Shown here: positions 1 to 7,455 of the stretch, one piece after another
How positions within the stretch are numbered: the first letter of the stretch is position 1
Layout: the number at the start of each line of letters is the position of its first letter
Assembly: GCF_022701255.1 (NCBI RefSeq)
Contig: NZ_CP031705.1
Span: 6,014,001 to 6,078,000 of the forward strand
DNA from: Microcoleus vaginatus HSN003
Lineage (GTDB): Bacteria > Cyanobacteriota > Cyanobacteriia > Cyanobacteriales > Microcoleaceae
Length of the DNA: 64,000 nucleotides
Direction of reading: 5' to 3'
Program-made: the position numbers and the translations under genes
The notes under the pieces: model-generated
Told to the model about the DNA's origin: nothing
Databases searched by the model: none
What the model saw: the letters and a program-made list of their open reading frames with translations, nothing else

Positions 1-282
1 GATCGAGACAATCTCAACCAAGTGTATAAATTTTTACTTTACAACGGCGGTCAGGGCGTGATGCTGAGTCACCCTTTCCCCGTGGAACGTCTGCGATATT
101 TGCGAGACTGGGCCAGTTCCGAGGAATACCGCCAAATTAAGCGAGGGAACTACAAGCGGGCTGTAGCTGAGGGTGCGGTTGATGTGAAGTCGCAAACGCC
201 TAACAGTGAGACGGAGGCTTTGCGCCGTCAGATTGAAGAGTTGCAGCGGGAGATCGATCGGCAAAAATCAAAGCGAAACTAA
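1..282 (+). CDS. C-terminal end of a probable M48-type peptidase (5'-truncated by window edge)
   Basis: The frame is open from base 1, so this is the 3' end of a longer gene and not an 86-residue gene starting at 22. The visible tail has the segment SHPFPVERLRYLRDWASSEE, which resembles the post-catalytic 'HP..ER...L..W' region of cyanobacterial M48 zinc peptidases. It then runs into a charged coiled coil (ALRRQIEELQREIDRQKS). The HExxH motif would lie outside the window, so the family is an inference from the tail only. It ends about 220 bases before the next gene, and that spacer contains a short CCAGGCTCAGCCTGG palindrome at 301-315. Confidence 0.5.
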   Translation, partial: DRDNLNQVYKFLLYNGGQGVMLSHPFPVERLRYLRDWASSEEYRQIKRGNYKRAVAEGAVDVKSQTPNSETEALRRQIEELQREIDRQKSKRN

Positions 283-506
283 GTTTGAATTCCTCGTCCC
301 CAGGCTCAGCCTGGGAACCAGCTAAATGTTTTGTTGAAGATTTACCGGATTTGAGGGAGGGAGAAACGTAAAAGGAAGGTAAACCAGTCAGAGACTTACT
401 CGCAACGGGCCTCCAATCTAAAAACTGTCCCCTCCTTTCTGAAATCTGTTTCTGGGGAGGTGTAGTTTAAATCAAGAGAAGCTTATAAATTAACGGAGCT
501 AAAAAA

Positions 507-932
507 ATGATTATTGATAACGCAATGAATACTAACAAACCAACTTCTAATTTTTTCGGCAATGTGGGAAAAGTCACGATGGCTCTGACTCTTCTGGCGG
601 CGGGCATGGCATTTACAAATCCTGGGAGAGACAAATACCTAACTTATGCTTCCGGCGTACTCCAAACCGAGCTGGAAAGCACTGTGTGCAAAGATTCTCG
701 CGTTCCGAAAGCTTTGAGCGGCATTACAGATAGTTTAATCGGCAGTTGCAAGAATTTGCTGACTTCGCAGCGGAACACGATCGAAAGCTTGCTCGACAAT
801 ACAACACAGCGTCAAAACTTAGGTGTGGTTAGTATTTACACCACTGAATTAGGCAAAAAAAGCTATCAAACGGTTGGAGCTTTTGGTAATTTTGTTACCC
901 TGCCACCGAGTTCTGAAAATGCTCAAAATTAG
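507..932 (+). CDS. DUF4359 family protein, membrane-anchored or exported
   Basis: A 141-residue protein with one hydrophobic N-terminal segment (about residues 24-38, VTMALTLLAAGMAFTNPG) and a soluble remainder. The NPG.D.Y..YA start of the soluble part, the paired cysteines and the closing TQRQNLGVVSIYTT...YQTVGAFGNF motif match what I know of DUF4359, a small family of unknown function common in cyanobacteria. The start at 507 is supported by a GGAG at 495-498; a second ATG lies at 525. The last 58 bp of this gene have been copied downstream by a tandem duplication (fossil at 1845-1902). A terminator-like hairpin follows the stop. Confidence 0.75.
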   Translation: MIIDNAMNTNKPTSNFFGNVGKVTMALTLLAAGMAFTNPGRDKYLTYASGVLQTELESTVCKDSRVPKALSGITDSLIGSCKNLLTSQRNTIESLLDNTTQRQNLGVVSIYTTELGKKSYQTVGAFGNFVTLPPSSENAQN

Positions 933-955
933 ACTCAAATTAAGTTCAATTGTTG

Positions 956-985
956 AAACCGGGTTTTGTAGAAAGCCCGGTTTTT
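956..985 (+). terminator. Hairpin with T-run after the DUF4359 gene
   Basis: The arms AAACCGGG (956-963) and CCCGGTTT (976-983) are followed by a run of T. It is one of a family of AAACCCGG/CCGGGTTT hairpins seen repeatedly in this window. The duplicated downstream block has a degraded version near 2050-2083. Confidence 0.6.
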
Positions 986-1159
986 GCTTAGGTAATTCTC
1001 TCTGAGTAAATCTCAATAACTTCGGAGAGCGGTAGCACTTGTTTTTAATGAGGGCCGCTATTAGAGACAAAATATTAAGTTTTCTTAAAGAAGAAAAGTT
1101 ATTGTCCCACTTAATATTAACATGAACGCTATAAAGTTTGATGTTTAACAAATAAGCAG

Positions 1160-1726
1160 ATGGCAATGCAATTAAGTAAGGGTGAGAGATTTAATATCTC
1201 TAAAGAAGCGCCCGGTTTAAAAAAAATGGCGATCGCCCTCGGTTGGCAGGTGACAGAGGCAGGACAAAGCTACGAGATTGATGTCTCTGCGTTTATGCTA
1301 GGTGCTGACGGCAAAATACCTAACGATCAATATTTTATCTTTTACAATAATCTGCAATCCTTTGACAATTCGGTACTGCAATCGATTCCTGAAAAAAACA
1401 ACCGAAGTCAAGAGAATAAGACCCTTTACGGCGTTATCTTAGAAAGAGTTAATCCTGAAATTGAGGAAATAACTTTTGTTGGGACTATTCACGAAGCAGA
1501 TAAAATCAAGGCAAATTTTAGCAATATCAAAAATGCTTTTATCAAAATTAGCAATTTGGATACAGGGAGCGAACTTGTTCGTTATGAATTAAAAGAGAAC
1601 TTTTCGCTAGAGACTGCTGTAGAATTTGGTCGCTTGTATAGAAAGAATGGAGAGTGGAGATTTCAGGCGGTAGGAGCAGGATATCAGGCAGGATTGCAGA
1701 GTTTCGTTGATAAGTATTGCAACTAA
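1160..1726 (+). CDS. TerD-domain protein, truncated tandem copy
   Basis: The 188 residues align almost throughout with the first 186 residues of the next gene and carry a complete TerD-type domain (LSKGERFNISKE at the start, EIDVSAFML, FYNN, HEAD...FSNIKNAFIKI, RYEL, AVEFGRLYR). TerD domains bind calcium and occur in tellurite/stress-response and predicted membrane-associated stress systems. The frame ends at TAA where the paralogue has GGA (gly). The reading frame continues conserved for about 40 codons past the stop (1727-1843), so this is a nonsense-truncated duplicate. It may still give a soluble TerD protein, or it may be a decaying pseudogene. It has lost the membrane and TPR parts. Confidence 0.75.
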   Translation: MAMQLSKGERFNISKEAPGLKKMAIALGWQVTEAGQSYEIDVSAFMLGADGKIPNDQYFIFYNNLQSFDNSVLQSIPEKNNRSQENKTLYGVILERVNPEIEEITFVGTIHEADKIKANFSNIKNAFIKISNLDTGSELVRYELKENFSLETAVEFGRLYRKNGEWRFQAVGAGYQAGLQSFVDKYCN

Positions 1727-1902
1727 AATAGTAATAATATTGCTCCAATTCCTCACGAGTTGGCAGCGGTAACTGTCGATGATTTGCAGTTTCCGGCTGG
1801 GGAGTTGGAGGTGGAGTCAGAACCGGAATCGGAACAGTCTCGTCTGGAGCTTTTGGTAAATTTGTTACCTTGTTACCTAGTTATGAAAATGCTCGAAAGT
1901 AG
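1727..1902 (+). pseudogene. Fossil: post-stop TerD linker fused to the copied DUF4359 tail
   Basis: Bases 1727-1843 translate in frame with the linker of the downstream TerD-TPR protein (NSNNIAP, then ELAA, DDLQ and ELEVESEPE). At 1844/1845 the sequence switches to a copy of the DUF4359 3' end (compare 875-932). This junction is the scar of the tandem duplication. I see no evidence that it is translated. Confidence 0.75.
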
Positions 1903-1909
1903 GGTCAAA

Positions 1910-2032
1910 CTAACATATTGCACCATTCTCAATAAGCTTTTTATGAACAGGCAAGATGCCTGTTCCACAAGAGATGAATTTTATTGTGGAACAGGCATCT
2001 TGCCTGTTAAGCGAGAATGGTGCAACATCTCA
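1910..2032. mobile_element. Miniature palindromic element (MITE-like), copy A
   Basis: A 123 bp palindromic element. The left end is CTAACATATTGCACCATTCT, and the right end is its imperfect inverse (GAATGGTGCAACATCTCA). The interior carries two inverted GAACAGGCAAGATGCCTGTTC-type cores. GGTCAAA flanks it on both sides (1903-1909 and 2033-2039). The other unit of the tandem duplication lacks the element and has a single site, which confirms insertion with a 7 bp target duplication. It encodes no protein. Confidence 0.85.
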
Positions 2033-2258
2033 GGTCAAATCAAGTTCAATTGTAGAAATCGGTTTGGGAGAAAGTCAGGTTTTTAATTACGTAATTTTAC
2101 TTAAGTAAATCTCAATAAATTTCAGATACAGGCAGCACATATTTTTAATCAAGCCCGCTATTAAAAGCAAAATATTAAGTTTTATTGAAAGCAAAAATTA
2201 TGCGGCGACTTAATATTAACATGAACACTATAAAGTTTGATGTTTAACAAATAAGCAG

Positions 2259-4238
2259 ATGGCAATTCAATTAAGTAAGGGTGAGAGATTTAATATCTCT
2301 AAAGAAGCGCCCAGTTTGAAAAAAATGGCGATCGCCCTCGGTTGGCAGGCGACAGACGCAGGACAAAGCTACGAGATTGATGTCTCTGCCTTTATGCTAG
2401 GTGCTGACGGCAAACTACCTAACGATAAATATTTGATCTTTTACAATAATCTACAATCCTGTGACGGTTCGGTACTGCAATCGATTTCTGACAAAAATAA
2501 CCGAGGTCAAGAAAAGAAGACTATTTACGGCGTTATTTTAGAGAAAATTAATGCTGAGATTGAGGAAATAACTTTTGCGGTCACTATTCACGAAGCAGAT
2601 AAAATTAAGGCAAATTTTAGCAATATCAAAAATGCTTTTATCAAAATTAGCAATGTGGATACAGGAAAGGAACTGGTTCGGTATGAATTAAAAGAGAATT
2701 TTTCGCGAGAGACTGCTGTAGAGTTTGGTCGTCTGTATAGAAAGAATGGAGAGTGGAGATTTCAGGCAGTAGGAGAAGGATATCAAGCAGGATTGCAGAG
2801 TCTGGTTGACAAGTATAAAAGCGGAAACAGCAATAATATTGCTCCCATTAGTAGGGAGTTGGCAGCGGGAACAGCAGCAGATGATTTGCAGTTGCCGGCC
2901 TGGGAGTTGGAGGTAGAGTCAGAACCGGAAGCGCAACAATCTCGTCAGACTCGAAGGGTACAGCCATCACGAATTAACAATCAAGTTAATAACTCGCGAA
3001 GTCGCAAAATACCCGCAGCTTTATTAGCAGGTTTAGGGGTTTTGGTGTTGGGGGCAGGTGCAGGGATGAGCGCCTTTATGCGATCGGGAAATGAAACGCT
3101 TAAGCAAGCGCAAATACTGGTCGTTGAAACGCAGAATGCAGAGAAAGTCACGGATGTCAATTGGCTCAGAAGTTTCGATAAACGACTTAAAGAAACGATC
3201 GCCAATTTAGAGAAAATTCCTAACTTCCCTGGCTTTGGGTATCAACAAGCTAGAGCTGACTTGCTGAAACTGCGCCCGATATTGGTTCCAGTAGCGCAAA
3301 ATTTAGAGGCCGCAGAAAGTCTAGAAAAAGCTCAACAATTGGCAAGGGAAGCTGCTGTGGTTGTGCAAAAACCGCCTCATCCGATGGAAGTTTGGCATCA
3401 GTCGCAAAGTAAATGGCAACAGGCGATCGCACTTTTAGAAGTGATCGATTCACGTACACCTGTTTATAATCTAGCTCAAAATAAGTTATCCCATTACCGC
3501 GCTAATCGTGCTGTTATTAGTCAAAGAGTTGCGATCGCTCAAAAAGCTGCAAATTTTAGCAACCAAGGTTCTTTGAAAGTTCAAAAGGGCGATGTTCCGG
3601 GGGCGATCGCCAATTTTACTCAGGCTTTAGCACTGAATCCGAACATACCTCAAGCTTACCTCGGATTGGGAATTGCTACTGGCCAACAGGGAAACAAGCA
3701 GCAGGCAATTTACAATTACGATCGAGCGCTACAATTTAATCCTAACTTGGCAGAAGCTTATTTCGGTCGCGGTCAAGCATACTATGAATTGGGAAACAAG
3801 CAAAAGGCGATCGGGGATTACGAACAAGCTATTCGCGTTAATCCTAATTATGGTTTGGCTTATTTGGAACGAGGTGCTATTCGCTGTATGTTGGGAACCA
3901 AATCGCAAGCAGTAGCAGATTTTAACCAAGCTGGAGAACTTTTCTTAAAGCAGGGAGACGGAAATAATTACAAATTAGCACAAAGCTTTATTAATGATTG
4001 TCAAGAACCGATTGCAGAGGCTGCAATCTGCGATTATCGAAGGAACATAGACTCCTTCGGCCGCCCCTGCGGTCGATCAGTTAATGTTCCGATTATAATT
4101 AGAAGAAAATCCGCGACTGCTACCTCAAACTCTGAGTCTACTGAGGTTAAAAGCAGTAGCAGCGTTGAAAAAATCTCGCCTGCAAATTCTGATAGCAGCA
4201 GTACAAGAACTCGCAGCAGGCGCAGAAGCAGAAGGTAA
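2259..4238 (+). CDS. TerD-transmembrane-TPR protein
   Basis: 659 residues in clear blocks. Residues 1-186 are a TerD domain. About 190-245 is an acidic then basic linker. About 250-275 is one transmembrane helix (IPAALLAGLGVLVLGAGAGM). About 280-420 is a helical region, and about 430-590 holds at least three tetratricopeptide repeats (GAIANFTQALALNPN, QAIYNYDRALQFNPN, KAIGDYEQAIRVNPN). The tail is Ser-rich and ends in basic RTRSRRRSRR. TerD is a calcium-binding stress domain and TPRs bind protein partners, so a membrane-tethered scaffold in a Ter-type stress response is plausible but unproven. A palindromic insert appears to code for DSFGRPCGRS near residue 600. The start is chosen by alignment with the upstream copy. 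Confidence 0.8.
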   Translation: MAIQLSKGERFNISKEAPSLKKMAIALGWQATDAGQSYEIDVSAFMLGADGKLPNDKYLIFYNNLQSCDGSVLQSISDKNNRGQEKKTIYGVILEKINAEIEEITFAVTIHEADKIKANFSNIKNAFIKISNVDTGKELVRYELKENFSRETAVEFGRLYRKNGEWRFQAVGEGYQAGLQSLVDKYKSGNSNNIAPISRELAAGTAADDLQLPAWELEVESEPEAQQSRQTRRVQPSRINNQVNNSRSRKIPAALLAGLGVLVLGAGAGMSAFMRSGNETLKQAQILVVETQNAEKVTDVNWLRSFDKRLKETIANLEKIPNFPGFGYQQARADLLKLRPILVPVAQNLEAAESLEKAQQLAREAAVVVQKPPHPMEVWHQSQSKWQQAIALLEVIDSRTPVYNLAQNKLSHYRANRAVISQRVAIAQKAANFSNQGSLKVQKGDVPGAIANFTQALALNPNIPQAYLGLGIATGQQGNKQQAIYNYDRALQFNPNLAEAYFGRGQAYYELGNKQKAIGDYEQAIRVNPNYGLAYLERGAIRCMLGTKSQAVADFNQAGELFLKQGDGNNYKLAQSFINDCQEPIAEAAICDYRRNIDSFGRPCGRSVNVPIIIRRKSATATSNSESTEVKSSSSVEKISPANSDSSSTRTRSRRRSRR

Positions 4239-4311
4239 ACCGCTGTGGCATTAGTCAATATAGCAACCGCCAAGAGGGTTAGGAGGTTGTTAATGGCTGA
4301 AACGATGGATT

Positions 4312-5640
4312 TTATTGCTTCTTCCTTCTTCCTTCTTCCTTCTTCCTTCTTCCTTCTGCTATAGATGACAAAATCTCCTGGTAAGCATCGATGGTTTGCT
4401 GGGCGATCGCCTCCCAGTTATAATGCTTTTTGGCATACTCTTTGCCGTTCAATCCCCGCCGTTGGCGCTCTTCGGGATTCAGAAGTGCTGATTTGATTGA
4501 ATTGGCGATCGCCCCTACTTCCAAAGGCCCCACCCAACCAGCCTCTGCTTGCTGTATGTCTTCCGCAATATGTATGCGATCGGAAATGGCGACAGGTACA
4601 CCCGCGGCCATCGCTTCTGCTACAGCAATGCCAAAGTTTTCGTAATAAGAAGGCAATACAAATAAGTCGGCTTTTCTCAACAGTTCAACTTTTAAATCAC
4701 CGCTCACAAAGCCAGTTATTGTTGTGTATTTTGCTAAGCTTGAATTGTGTATTTTACTTTTAACTTGTGTTTCATAATCAGCATCTTGGGGATTTGAACC
4801 AGCTAAAAAAAAGTGAAACTCTATGCCCGATGCCAAAATACTTTCTAATGCGGGAATTAGCAAATCAAGCCCTTTTTTAGGTTCAATTCGCGACATAAAT
4901 AAGATGATTGGCACTTGAGATTCCCGCAATCTCTTAGGAAACAAACCTGCTGTCACCCCCAATGGAATCACCAAATCCCGTGGCATAGGCATCTTGCCTG
5001 TGCTGCCCAAATCCTGTGGCACAGGCATCTTGCCTGTGCAGTCCAAATCCTGTGGCACAGGCATCTTGCCTGTGCAGTCCAAATCCCGTGGCACAGGCAT
5101 CTTGCCTGTGCTCCCCAAACCAAATCTTTCTGAGATTTTAGCTTCTTCTTTACTTGTGAAGTGAATTGCGGCGGCCCCTGCTAAATTAGGGCGTTCTAAA
5201 AGCGTGGCATAAATCTGTTTCAAGCGCTTTTTTTTCTCCAAGTCTGCGGGGTCAAGCATACCGCAGGGACGCATAATATATGGCAACTTGTGATATCTAG
5301 CAATTGTCGCAGCGAGGGTAGTTACTGGTGAGAAAAGAGCGTGAATGTGAGCAAGGTCAAATTGTCGCGCATTTTCATTTAACCACTGCAATAAACTCAG
5401 AGAAAATTTATATCTACGCCAGGGAGAACAGCGGAAATAAATAATCTGATAGCCGTTTTGTTTTATTGGTTCATTCAGAGGAACATCTAAGGGAAGTTGA
5501 CCGATATCTCCGTTAGAATCTGTGGTGATAATGGTGACATCAATGTTTTTTGCTGCGAGGGCCGCAGAAAGTTCGAGTACCATTTGACTCGGCCCCCCAT
5601 AGACGAGGGAAATGGAGGGGATAATTTGAAGAATTCGCAT
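4312..5640 (-). CDS. GT4-family glycosyltransferase with in-frame palindromic repeats
   Basis: 442 residues with a GT-B fold pattern. The N-terminal part is IIPSISLVYGGPSQMVLELS, and the C-terminal part holds PIILFMSRIEPKKGLDLLI and the catalytic E-x7-E (ENFGIAVAE, near residue 335). It most likely transfers a sugar from a nucleotide donor during surface polysaccharide assembly. Residues about 173-220 are four exact-length 12-residue units (core TGKMPVP) encoded by a 36 bp palindromic DNA repeat inserted between the two Rossmann domains. The last residues (EGRRKKEEGRRKKQ) are encoded by GAAGAAG heptamers, and the stop codon lies inside that repeat. It is the last gene of the minus-strand glycan cluster, 47 bases after the small gene before it. 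Confidence 0.85.
   Translation of the reverse strand: MRILQIIPSISLVYGGPSQMVLELSAALAAKNIDVTIITTDSNGDIGQLPLDVPLNEPIKQNGYQIIYFRCSPWRRYKFSLSLLQWLNENARQFDLAHIHALFSPVTTLAATIARYHKLPYIMRPCGMLDPADLEKKKRLKQIYATLLERPNLAGAAAIHFTSKEEAKISERFGLGSTGKMPVPRDLDCTGKMPVPQDLDCTGKMPVPQDLGSTGKMPMPRDLVIPLGVTAGLFPKRLRESQVPIILFMSRIEPKKGLDLLIPALESILASGIEFHFFLAGSNPQDADYETQVKSKIHNSSLAKYTTITGFVSGDLKVELLRKADLFVLPSYYENFGIAVAEAMAAGVPVAISDRIHIAEDIQQAEAGWVGPLEVGAIANSIKSALLNPEERQRRGLNGKEYAKKHYNWEAIAQQTIDAYQEILSSIAEGRRKKEEGRRKKQ
4317..4357. repeat. Heptanucleotide tandem repeat (GAAGAAG/CTTCTTC)
   Basis: About six units with a 7 bp period. It overlaps the 3' end of the GT4 gene and encodes its Arg/Lys/Glu tail. The same unit recurs at 10209-10272, 12554-12590 and 38483-38552. 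Confidence 0.8.
4981..5124. repeat. Four tandem 36 bp palindromic units inside a coding sequence
   Basis: Units begin at 4981, 5017, 5053 and 5089 with an exact 36 bp period. Each contains the palindrome GCACAGGCATCTTGCCTGTGC (the first unit has one change). The core ACAGGCATCTTGCCTGT is shared with the interior of the miniature elements at 1910 and 54149. 36 is divisible by three, so the glycosyltransferase frame stays open. Confidence 0.9.
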
Positions 5641-5687
5641 GGGGGATAGTTATTTAAATCAACATACCAACATCTCCCATTACAAAT

Positions 5688-5867
5688 TTAATTATCTCGA
5701 AAAGGCTGCCCGTCTAACTGTTCAGCTTCCTCTCTCTTTGTTGCTGTAATCTGGGTATTGTGAGCCATTGTCTTGGAAAATTCATACATCTCAGTGGCTT
5801 TGGCTTCCGCCGCTTTCACAATTTCCAGGATTTCCAAGAGTTGGCTTTCATCTGGTAATTTTTTCAT
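5688..5867 (-). CDS. Small unknown protein, translationally coupled
   Basis: A 59-residue frame (begins MKKLPDESQLLEILEIVKAA, ends GQPFRDN) too short for many gene callers. Its ATG overlaps the TGA of the upstream gene (ATGA at 5864-5867), a classic coupling arrangement, and both sit inside the glycan cluster. It is helical, charged and has no membrane segment. I recognise no family. The overlap and the low-complexity-free composition argue that it is real. Confidence 0.6.
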   Translation of the reverse strand: MKKLPDESQLLEILEIVKAAEAKATEMYEFSKTMAHNTQITATKREEAEQLDGQPFRDN

Positions 5868-6211
5868 GGCAATACTTCTAATCTCTCAACTACGTTTTTT
5901 ATCATAATTCTAGTTTCGGGAGCTATGTGTAGCAAGGCTGCTAAATAATCTCCTGCTTTTTGAACATCTTCATCGGGCACACCAGCCAGCAATACATTGC
6001 CCACCATGTGCTCTGCTTGTAAGCGAACACCTGCTACGCAGAATTGAAAATTACTGATCGAAGAAAAGTATTGCATCAGTATTTCATTTTGTGGAGAAAG
6101 AGACATGGCTCTTCTAAGTGCAAAAAGTCCCAGCGTTGCTTGGCGCTCTGTATCGTCTAGTACCTGGTAGAGTTCGCTAACCAAAGAGCGTAGGTCGGGA
6201 GGAATAGACAT
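5864..6211 (-). CDS. Conserved small protein of unknown function
   Basis: 115 residues, predicted helical and soluble, beginning MSIPPDLRSLVSELYQVLDD, with no signal peptide or membrane helix. It lies between two glycosyltransferase genes, 44 bases after the GT4 at 6256, and overlaps the next small gene by 4 bases. The pair could act together, for example as an accessory or regulatory pair, but no motif gives a function. Confidence 0.6.
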   Translation of the reverse strand: MSIPPDLRSLVSELYQVLDDTERQATLGLFALRRAMSLSPQNEILMQYFSSISNFQFCVAGVRLQAEHMVGNVLLAGVPDEDVQKAGDYLAALLHIAPETRIMIKNVVERLEVLP

Positions 6212-6255
6212 TTACCACAGTTTTTTTTATTTAACACTTGCATTATAGCTAAAAG

Positions 6256-7425
6256 TTACAACAATTCTTTGTAGAATTCCAATAACTGCTCAGCTAAAGC
6301 TTTATTTGTATAATTGCTCATCGCTCTATGATAACCCCGATCGCCCAAATCAGCCGCCAACTCCCGCCGCTCCATCAATTGCTGCAAACACTCTCGCAAA
6401 ACCCCTGCATTTCCTTCTGGGAATAATAACCCCGCATCGCCTATGACATGGGGAATTTCCCCACAGTCGGAACCAATAACCGGAATGTGACAGGCCATCG
6501 CTTCAATTAAAACGTGACCAAATTGTTCTTTCCAGCCCACAGTGGTCAAAGTTTTGAATTTATAGCTGGTTTGCGAGGGCAATACCAAACAGTTCATTAA
6601 GTTAATGTAGGGGGGGATTTCTTCGTGGGAAACGCTTTCTACCCAGATTATTCGGTCGCTGATTCCCCATTCCATACATTTTTCGGCGAGGTGCGTCCGC
6701 AATTTTCCTTGCCCTACTAACAGCCACTTCCAAGAGTTTTTTTTCAACCCTGCCAAGGCTTCAGCTAAAGTTAACAATCCTTTTTCTTCGACAAATCGCC
6801 CTACAAACCCTACCACAAAATCGGTCGGTTCAATGCCGAACCCGCGCGATAAATCAGCGTCTTTACCAGTGCGACGAAATAAAGTTTCGTCTACTCCGAG
6901 TTGTGGCATTACTTTTACCGCACCTTCATAGCCCCGCTGCCGCAAAATTTTAGCTCCATCTAAGTTACCTGCAATAATTCCGTCGGTGTGCTGAAGATTG
7001 TAATTTTCTAAGACTGAAATTGGCCAATTCAATTGATAAGGCAGATTCCACCAAGTAAATAATATATTTTTTGCTTGGAGTTTGAGCAGTTTATTTAGTA
7101 AGATTAATTGAGCACAAGCGAGGGATTTTGAACCTTGCTCAACTTGGATTATCTGGGGTCTAAAGTTTTGCAAAACTTTAATTAAATCAGTGCCAAAGCT
7201 TAGCAATCCTTGATTGTTTTGACTAAAGTTGGAGACAGGAATTACTTTAAATGAACCCTTTTGATAAAATTGCGTTTCTATAATTTTATTTTGTACGCCT
7301 CCGGGTTTCCAACGCTGCGGCACTACAAGTGTTACTTCAATATCGGGTTCTAGGTTGGCTAATATCTTGAATTTTTCCCGATTAATGTCCACAATATAGG
7401 TGTGACTAGCCACGAGAATTCTCAT
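6256..7425 (-). CDS. GT4-family glycosyltransferase
   Basis: 389 residues. It shows the retaining GT-B signature: FVVGFVGRFVEEKGLLTLAE at the start of the donor-binding domain, WLLVGQG, and the E-x7-E motif (EQFGHVLIE) followed by AMACHIPVIGSDCGEIPHV. No membrane segment is evident, so it acts in the cytoplasm, probably on a lipid-linked glycan. It is the third gene of a compact minus-strand cluster, 30 bases after the GT2 gene, which suggests co-transcription. The acceptor and sugar cannot be read from sequence. Confidence 0.85.
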   Translation of the reverse strand: MRILVASHTYIVDINREKFKILANLEPDIEVTLVVPQRWKPGGVQNKIIETQFYQKGSFKVIPVSNFSQNNQGLLSFGTDLIKVLQNFRPQIIQVEQGSKSLACAQLILLNKLLKLQAKNILFTWWNLPYQLNWPISVLENYNLQHTDGIIAGNLDGAKILRQRGYEGAVKVMPQLGVDETLFRRTGKDADLSRGFGIEPTDFVVGFVGRFVEEKGLLTLAEALAGLKKNSWKWLLVGQGKLRTHLAEKCMEWGISDRIIWVESVSHEEIPPYINLMNCLVLPSQTSYKFKTLTTVGWKEQFGHVLIEAMACHIPVIGSDCGEIPHVIGDAGLLFPEGNAGVLRECLQQLMERRELAADLGDRGYHRAMSNYTNKALAEQLLEFYKELL

Positions 7426-7455
7426 TTATTGGGAAGGGCGAAGGGGAATAGGTAA

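Larger units (their letters stand above)
875..2945 (+). repeat. Tandem duplication of about 1 kb (unit A 875-1844, unit B 1845-2945)
   Basis: Unit A runs from the last 58 bp of the DUF4359 gene through the spacer into the TerD gene. Unit B repeats the same order. Shared landmarks are TGGAGCTTTTGGTAA at 875 and 1845, AATATTAACATGAAC about 50 bases before each TerD start, and TCTCGT at 1838 and 2940. Units A and B are 969 and 1101 bp; nearly all of the difference is a 130 bp miniature element insertion (1910-2032 plus its target duplication) in unit B. The duplication therefore predates that insertion. Confidence 0.85.

Noticed and set aside
1760-2086. A 108-residue open frame
   Set aside because: It is composed of the TerD linker fossil, the copied DUF4359 tail read out of frame and the miniature element.
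3421-3610. GCGATCGC sites as regulatory operators
   Set aside because: This octamer is the HIP1 motif, abundant throughout cyanobacterial genomes and mostly inside genes here.
4981-5124. Regular repeats resembling a CRISPR array
   Set aside because: Units are directly adjacent with no unique spacers, the period is a multiple of three and they lie in an open gene.
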